Assembly: GCF_018143015.1 (NCBI RefSeq)
Contig: NC_054740.1
Coordinates: 8,884,140 to 8,948,139, forward strand
Reading direction: 5' to 3'
From: Lytechinus variegatus
Lineage: Eukaryota; Echinodermata; Echinoidea; Temnopleuroida; Toxopneustidae
DNA length: 64,000 nt
The position numbers were made by a program, and so were the translations under genes. Below the pieces are notes generated by a model, which saw only the letters and a list, made by a program, of their open reading frames with translations, was not told the DNA's origin and searched no databases. How positions within the stretch are numbered: the first letter of the stretch is position 1; every line of letters begins with the position of its first letter. Shown here in pieces: positions 53,475 to 62,400 of the stretch.

Positions 53475-56400
53475 CTGTCAATGACATCAATATCAAATGG
53501 ATAAAAGCAATACACTAATATCAATCATAGTGTAGTAGGTTTCACGGTACACCATGTATCTTTCTTGGGCAAGTGTTGGTCCTAAAAAGGACCACCCTGA
53601 AAAGGACCACCCAATCTCGACATTCTCCTGAAGACGACAAGAACACACTTGTCGAAAAGTCGAGATTGGGTACTGCACTATTCTTCTTCGCCATAGAGAC
53701 CTTCAGAAGTTACAATATCAATCATCATTATAATAATAATTTTGATATTGACAATTCATAGAGAATGTCACTTGCTTTGGACTAGAACACTTAATACATT
53801 GACAGTGAATAAGACAGAAATTGTCATTTAAAAGCAAATGGTAGGGGAAGGCGGGGTAAGTTGTGACAGTTTTTGCTTTTTGCATGTTAGAATTGATATG
53901 ATTAATAACCTTGTCGAAATAAGTACCTTGCCTTGAAATTTAATTCTTCTGAAATATTTTCCACCTATATATAACTTTCTATCCCCACACTGAAAGTCAC
54001 CGTGACCTTTGAAAAAAACGATGTCAAATGGCTCAACTTGCCCCATATATGGGGTAAGTTTGAGCCACCTTCTGGGGTAAGTTGAGCCACAAAAACTATG
54101 TACAAAATGTATGAGGGGATAACCAGCATGTCAATTTTTTGTTTAAAGTTTTTTCACTTGCTAATTCTCTATAAATACTAACATCCTTTAAAAGGAAAAG
54201 AGCAGTCATGTAAATTTGCTCCTTTCAGCAAGCATTTCAATCAATTTTTATGGTTTGTTTGTTTTTTAAGATACATTACCATAGGAATTACCATGGCTCA
54301 ACTTGCCCCATGCTGTTTGGCACAACTTACCCCAGTCCGAACTTAGTGCGATAATTTTGTATCCACACATTTTTTATGCATCCATCATATAAAAGACTAT
54401 GACAAGAATGAAGATCCATACCTGGACTAATAATGTTGTTATCATGTCTTTATCATATTTAAAGACATGTGTATTTATAAAGCACTTATCTATTTCACAC
54501 TCTTTTTTACTTTTTTGGATGAAATTCATATTTTTCCCTCTAAAAAACTACTTTTTGTTTCAAAGTTGAAAACAATGTGGTGGGGTTAGGGGTTATGCTA
54601 TGGGTCATCAATACATGACACCACCACAATGTCTGACTCATTCATTATTGGCCTGGGGCTGGTGGCTCAACTTGCCCCTATGCTCAACTTACCCCGCCTT
54701 CCCCTACAGCTTGTTCTCCTAGTATGGTCTGAGATGAAATACTCCCTTAGCTATTTACCCTTAATTAATGAGGGGGGAAGTATATTTTTGCAAATTTATT
54801 TGCATTCACTTTGTAGAGAAACATCAGAAATTGAAAATTTTGGCATTCAGCTAAGTAAAAAAATTTTGTAAAACTAAAACCACCACAAAATATTAAGCAT
54901 TTACAGTATAAGGACACTCTTGACTGTGAGTTACTGAAAATCAGTGAATAGAATCCTACTTACTATATATTCTATGGAAATGGTATATGGCTGGTTCTCC
55001 TGTTACAGTGTAGTAGAAATATTCCCTGAGCAGTCCATCTTTTAGTAGATCATATACTAGATTGGTCATGTTGATACCAACTACAGCATAGGAGTACCTG
55101 GATATTTGAGTCATGAATAAACAAAGGGTGGTTGGAAACTTTAAAAAGAAGCAGGAAGGATTGGAAATGCCCTGGTAGTCTTGCCTGCAATATGCAATGC
55201 AATACAACAATCAATCATGGTGAAATCATCAGTTTCATAAATTTGGACAAAATGTTCATACTTGTAACATATAATTGACGTACATACGTTTCTAAAGTAT
55301 CTGATTATATTTAGAAACTTATGAGATGGGGCACAGATATCACAAATCATGTGAAATTGTTACTGAGTCAAGATCAAAGGCTGTTTGAGGTTCAAGTTCA
55401 AGTTTATTTATTAAAACCCCAAAACATCACATCATAATCAAAATAGACATACATACAACACAAATGAGTACATAAGCACAGATCAATTAGATTATAGCAT
55501 AGACGAATTGGTTTTAGGACCCCTTTAAAAGCAAAGTTTGAAGCTTGAGGTTTATAACTTCAGCTTTTCATATTTTTCTAAAACTTGATATTTGTATGTT
55601 ATTCATCTCTAAGTTTTGATAATAGGAAATTAATGGATTTGATCAATCACTTTTGAATTTGGGAGGAAATAACAATTTTAACAAGTTTTAAAAATCTGGG
55701 GTGGTATTCTGAGATCCATTTTATCTCACATAAAATAAAATATTTTATCTCCGTTAAAATCAATGAGATAAAATAACCTTAAAATCTTTTTGAATTGGTA
55801 TTCTGAGAACAATTTTATCTTCATTTTATCTCTGTAAGACACACCTATTTTTTAATCAATATCCAATAAGAAATGCACTTTTTTAGCTCTCTCATATCAC
55901 TCAACCAATGGAAATCCATTCCACTAGGTGTGGCAAAGAAGTGAGATTGTGTCAATTAATTGACTTCAAATACGCTTGCACTATACGCCTGCGCGTCTTT
56001 CAGAGATTTCTTTTTAGCCAAAATTACAATACTCTCATCTTTTTTTTGAAGTCTATTTCACATCTTTTCAAGCATAATTTCAAAGACAATATTAGTCAAG
56101 ATAAGTCTTAGGACATAATCCCTGATTGTACAGGAATTACTTTAAGGTGTCGTTCTCAATGAATATATCATTTTTCTTCATTTTCATGTCAACATTTGGA
56201 GTTAATTCACTTAAAAATATTGAAGAAATCAATGTCGCGGAGATAAAATAGCCCCTCCCCTTTTTTAACTTTATTTTACTTTTTTCTTCAAAGTATCTTG
56301 GGCGCAAGCACATCATCCGCATTGCAATGTTCAGATACCCGATGGGCATGTCTACGCAGCCACTGCTCTGTCGCGTATCATCATAGATACGCAAGATAAA

Positions 56401-59400
56401 ACTTATACGCAAGATAACATTTTGAATTTTATTTGAGAGAAAAAATGGTTATCTCAGAATAACAATTTCATTTTAAGAGATAAAATAAAATATTTTAAAG
56501 ATAAAATGACCTCAGAATACCACCTCTGAAATGATTTTGACATTGATCCAATGACCTGGACCCTGTTGCATAAAATGTATCATTATGGTAACTGCCATGC
56601 AATGGTAACTTACATGGAATCCTTGATTCTGATTGGCTGTTGATTGGCATTACCATTGGATGGCTACGTTTCCATAATGGTAACTTTTTTGCAACGGACT
56701 GAGATATTTATCACATAAATGCATGATTGATACTCTTTACATACAAGTTTCTTCCACTTGTATGAGAATTTTTTTTTTTTGGGGGGGGGTTCCAGAAATT
56801 TTGAATCATAAGGTCTAGGGTTCAATTCCCACTATGGCACTAATATCATAATGCAAGAAAATTGTCTACATGTGCCAATCTCTGTCTTCATCCTCGTACA
56901 AATGGAGACATTGTATGCTTGAGCTAATTTACTTGGTGTCTCAGCCATGACAGAGGTAAAAAAATCAGAGTAAAAGTAAAATGAATAAATCTTACCATAA
57001 TGTAGGATGTTGAGAGTGAATCAGAGTTTGCCTTGCCACTCCATTGTAATTCTCAGCAAAAAATCTGCAAGAAGATATAATGGTAAATAAAGATGTTGAT
57101 TTATAAATCTATGATATATTCCATAATTGACATCATGGAATAGCAAATTTTCATCATGGTCATTATATCTGGAATATATTTGGTCACAAGATGTTATTTG
57201 AACCAATCATTGGGTGATTTCAAGTACGGTGTTCGGTGTTGGTGTTGGTGTTGAGAGAGTGAAAAGGCTGCTGAACCGAGCCCCAACACCGAGCTGAGTT
57301 CAGAGGAGCGATACTGATCGCGTTATCGATATCCTATGACGTCAGCCTCTAAGCTGCGGTGCTGATCATCTCAACTTAACGCGAGAAATTCTCGACGACG
57401 AAAGTGAAATCGGGTAGAAATTGCAGTAAAATCTTATCGTACAGAACGTACAGGTTAAAATCACTGCAATAATCAGAAAGCCTAAATATTATTTTTCATT
57501 AAAATTTGTAAAACTCTAATGATTTGCACTCATCTTAGCTGTAATAGATAATTTTACGGGGGTGTTCCATCGTGTTCGCCTCCTGTTCGTGAACTACAAT
57601 TCATCAACACCAACACCGAACTTGAAATCACGATTTTCCCAATCCCTGGGGGTTGGTGTTGGTGAATAGGGAAATCGCACGTAGATCGTCAACACCAGCT
57701 GTAATGCTCGGTTCAGCAGACGACATTCAACACTAGAGCTCAACACAAACTGCCGGAAATACATCATATTTTCCAAGGTCAATTCCAACACCAGCGTGAT
57801 TTCAAGTACGGTGTTGTAGCTGGTGTTGGTGTTGTCCCAACACCAACACCAGATTTCAACACCATTTGCTCCAACATAATTTTCACTACCAAGAAAAAAA
57901 AAGAGAAAACAAAAAAAAAAGAGAAGGGTGAAATCTCATATCATTTTCTGAAAATCTATTGCAAAATTGGACTTTTGTAAAAAAACAAATAAAAAAAAAT
58001 AAAATTTTTTGCTTGCTCGATTCACAGCTTTAATAAAAATTAGAAATTCTGCCTGATACGCCATATCTGGCCTGTCTAAATTTTTGGCTAATCAAGCCAC
58101 TGCTATACAGGATTTGATTCGTCCATGATATAAATCAAAATATCTCCTGGATTCCAGAAAAAAAGGAAAATTATGAGTTGTACCAAAGTTCCACTTTCAA
58201 TTTCTTATCTAGAAATAGAGGTGCAAAATTGAAACGAAGACTCAATCATGTGATACTTACATTAAGTTATTAAGTCCAAGCATTCCTGGGAAAGAAACAA
58301 AAGAGAGAAAAATAAAACATTATCATACAATTAAATTTAAAAAATAAATCACCAGAATGAGATTTTAATCTGAGATGGAGGATGAAAAGAAAGGGATGCT
58401 CAAGAATGTATCATGGTTCTTTCAGCAGTGGCATGTTTTCGTTTAGCAAGAAATTGATCCACAATGTGCTGCACTCAACCCCGGTAGGTGAATGGGTACC
58501 CAGCAGGATTTTTTAAAATAATTTTCAATTAAGTAATTGCATATATTCACTGAACGCTGGAAGCAACAGCTCATGGTAATAGTGCACCTTCATGAAATTG
58601 TAAGTACAGTAAATAGATTGTGCTACTAGTATTCTGCCTAACTTTGGCAAAAGGAGGCAAGTGACACGTCAGTCAAATTTGATTAATTGTTGTTTTTGAA
58701 ACATCCTTTGTATGCTGCACATTCAGTCAAAATTAGGGGTAAAGAAATTATCGTTCCATGGAAAGATATTGAATATGCTGTTAAATTGCATTGACACCTA
58801 TGTAAATGACGAACACATGTTGCTCATTTACAACAAATTATAACTTTTGCAACTTGCTTCCTTTTGCCACAGCAGGGCGGTATTATCATGAATCTGACCA
58901 GGAGATGTGGCTAGTTAATAGAGTATTGACTGGGTTAAGCTGTTATCTGAATTCAAGTCAACAGATTAGAAAACACAAGAAAAATAACATAACGTACTAG
59001 TACAAGAAAAATGAGTAGTTTTGAAGATGCTTGTTAGTTGAGATTGAAGTCTTGTGGATTAAGTCTACTCACCCATGCCTCTGAAGTCTGTTGCTGGATC
59101 ATCACCTTGGAAACCAAGTTCAGTCCATTGTCTTGTGATACGTTTCTCTAGTTTGGTATTAGGCATCATCAGATCCCATAACTGATAAGAATAAAAGGAA
59201 GAATATGATAGATGTTTACATGTAGGCCAGATGAAAGAATAACTTAATTCCAAAATTTTTGATTAAAATGGCAAAGGAAATTACACTCATGTGACACTTT
59301 TCTTACAATGCCATTGATTATAATGACAATAATTAAGTGGCTTGACCACTATGTAGGGTGGATACAAAACACTACATAAATTGTATTATTGTTACCATTA

Positions 59401-62400
59401 TTATCAATATCATAATCAACAATCATTACTTTCGGTGCATACTAAATGTTTTTTTTCTAATGATGGACTCAGTTGCCAATGATGGGGGCAGCCTACTTGT
59501 AATATCATGGTGTCCTTGGTCGAGGCTCTTTTGTTATTTACTGGGTGCAGGCCACAAATTTGAATCTTCAATAGCTCAGACTTTTTTAAAGACATCTTAG
59601 AAGGCAGGCTCATTTGCAACCAGCATATGTTTTGAGGATGATCTTCTCCTTACCTTTTGTAATGATCTCTCATGGCTTGGATTAGCTGTAGAATATTTCT
59701 CTTTTTTCAAAGCCTCTATATCTCTCACCAGAGCATTGTAGCCACTTATCTGCTTTAATGATGCCTTCAGTGTATATTGAAATCTGTGACCAATGAAAAC
59801 ATCATTAAACATATCATATTCCAAAAAATTAACTTTAGTTATCAAATTGTTATTCTAATCAGTCATTAACGTGTTTGTTGAATGGAATATAGTTGCTGGA
59901 GCATTAAGGCCTACATGTAGTAATATCTACAAGTTAACAAATGGAATGCCTCTGGCCGTCTCACCTGCATCACGCGGTTCAATATAGCAGCAGTGCTGAC
60001 TTTGAATACTACTCTAACTCGCACAAGATGTTCAGTGATACATGGTTACTCTTATGTCCACTTTTTATGAACTAGACCAATAAACTTACAGAGAGATGAT
60101 GGTTATTCAACAAAAAACCCCAACATGGCCAAAGTTCATTGACCTTACATGACCTTTGACCTTGATCATGTGACCTGAAACTCGAACAGGATGTTCAGTG
60201 ATACTTGATTACTCTTATGTACAAGTTTCATGAATCAGATCCATAAACTTTCAAAGTTTTGATGGTAATTCAACTGATACACCCACTTCGGCCAAAGTTC
60301 ATTGACCTTTGACCTTGGTCATGTGACCTGAAATGCGCACAGGATGTTCAGTGATATTTGATTACTCATATGTCCAAGTTTAATGAACTAGACTAATAAA
60401 CTTTCAAAGTTATGATGGTAATTCAACAGATACCCCCGATTTGGCCAAAGTTCATTGACCCTAAATGACCTTTGACCTTAATCGTGAGACCTGAAACTTG
60501 CACAAAATATTCAGTGATGCTTGATTACTATTCAGATCCATAAACATTCAAAGTTATGATGGGAATTCAACAGATATCCCCAATTCGGCCAAAGTTCATT
60601 GACCCTAAATGACCTTTGACCTTGGTCATGTGACGTGAAACTCATGCAGGATATTCAGTGATACTTGATTAACCTTATGTCCAAGTTTCATGAACTAGGT
60701 CCATATATTTTCTAAGTTATGATGACATTTCAAAAACTTAACCTCAGGTTAAGATTTCAATGTTGATTCCTCCAACATGGTCTAAGTTCATTGACCCTAA
60801 ATGACCTTTGACCTTGGTCATGTGACATGAAACTTTAATAGGATGATCAGTAATACTTGATTAACCTTATGGCCAAGTTTCATGAACTAGGTCCATATAC
60901 TTATTAAGTTATGATGTCATTTCAAAAACTTAACCTCAGGTTAAGATTTGATGTTGACGCCGCCGCCGCCGTCGCCGTCGGAAAAGCGGCGCCTATAGTC
61001 TCACTCTGCTTCGCAGGTGAGACAAAAACTTATAGACAGCGCAGAAAAAGCTCTTTTATAGAGTTATGATCTAAGTTACACACCTCTATTACCTAGTAAG
61101 AGTCCTCTATAGGAATCAGGATACTGTTTTCAGACAATGAGAGACTACCACCATCGCCAAATTTCTGAAATTAAGCATTTTATGATATGGGCTCTGTAAT
61201 ACAAAGGTTTGCAATCAATCGCTAAATACCAATGACCAATCAATATCGTCGTTGCACGCGCACTCTGTTAAAAAAAGTGACCGGGAACCAATCGGTGGGG
61301 TTCTTCATACCTGCAATCCATCGCAAACCTTTGTGTTATGGAGCCCTGGCCTCAAAATTTGTAAATTCTGTGTTTTTCTAACACCAAAAAGATGGGGTAT
61401 AGTCTTGATTTTGCTATTTTGCAATCAATTACATAACATTATCCAAATGCCACCGCACTCCTTATAATTGGTCTGCAACCAATTTGGGAATAAAACACAG
61501 AAAAATGTATATCTTTATTTATACATGGAACATCTTACTGTTCAAGTTCTTTTACCATCTTACAAATACTTGTGGTCAAATCTGTGAATCTGCTACCATC
61601 TTTATTAGAATAAAAGCAAATTGAATATCTCATTGTAATGACATCATAACAATTGTACAATTGGCTATGATTTGAACCCAATTTAACCTTAAATTTACCC
61701 CCAAAATAAAGGTTTACAATCATCGAAAAAATGTTACATTAGTATTCTTACAGCAAATTTGAACCTACATGTAAAAGAAAAGATTAATTGTCATTCACAA
61801 TTTCAGAAAATAAGCAAAATGTGATTTGTTCCAAATTTGGAAAGTGGAACAGTCATACATCTTAGTTTGTGGATGCCTTTACAAAATAACAGAGGCTACT
61901 GAAAATGCTTTAGAAAAAAGAAATAGCATCATTCCAACATATTTTACAAGAGTCTTAAGATGGAATGTTCACCCTGAAGAAAACTTTGTTGCAAAAATAA
62001 CAGAAAAATAATAAAAAATATTGGTGAAGGTTTGAGGAAAATCCGTTAAAGAGTAAGAAAGTTCAAAATTTTGGATTTTTGACATCATAAACGAGCAGCT
62101 GCCCCATGTGTTATGTACATGTAATATAAAATGTATGAATTTCAAATTTTGTATGGTTCCTGATGACTTAATTTTGTTTTCTTTTCATGATCTGGTGTGA
62201 AATCATTTGTCTATTGAAATACAAAAGTTACAGTGAAAACCATTTTCAATTTTCTGAGAAAATGACATTTCATTGATTTTTTACCATTCGCTATGTAGGA
62301 ATGCTGCTCGCATATGACGTCACAAATCAAATAATTGAAATTCTAATAACTTTTAATTATTTGATGAATTTTTCTCAAAGCTTCTGCAATATTTTTTATT

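Larger units (their letters stand above)
53475..54963 (-). other. ELMOD intron
   Basis: 1.5 kb intron carrying a hairpin-rich segment at 53560-53690 and an 867-bp inverted-repeat element at 53841-54707. Confidence 0.8.
55098..56995 (-). other. ELMOD intron
   Basis: 1.9 kb intron containing a possible retroelement tail (55390-55540), a large GGTGGTATTCTGAG-flanked element (55698-56526), a small MITE (56561-56699) and a tRNA-like SINE fragment (about 56785-56860). Confidence 0.75.
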
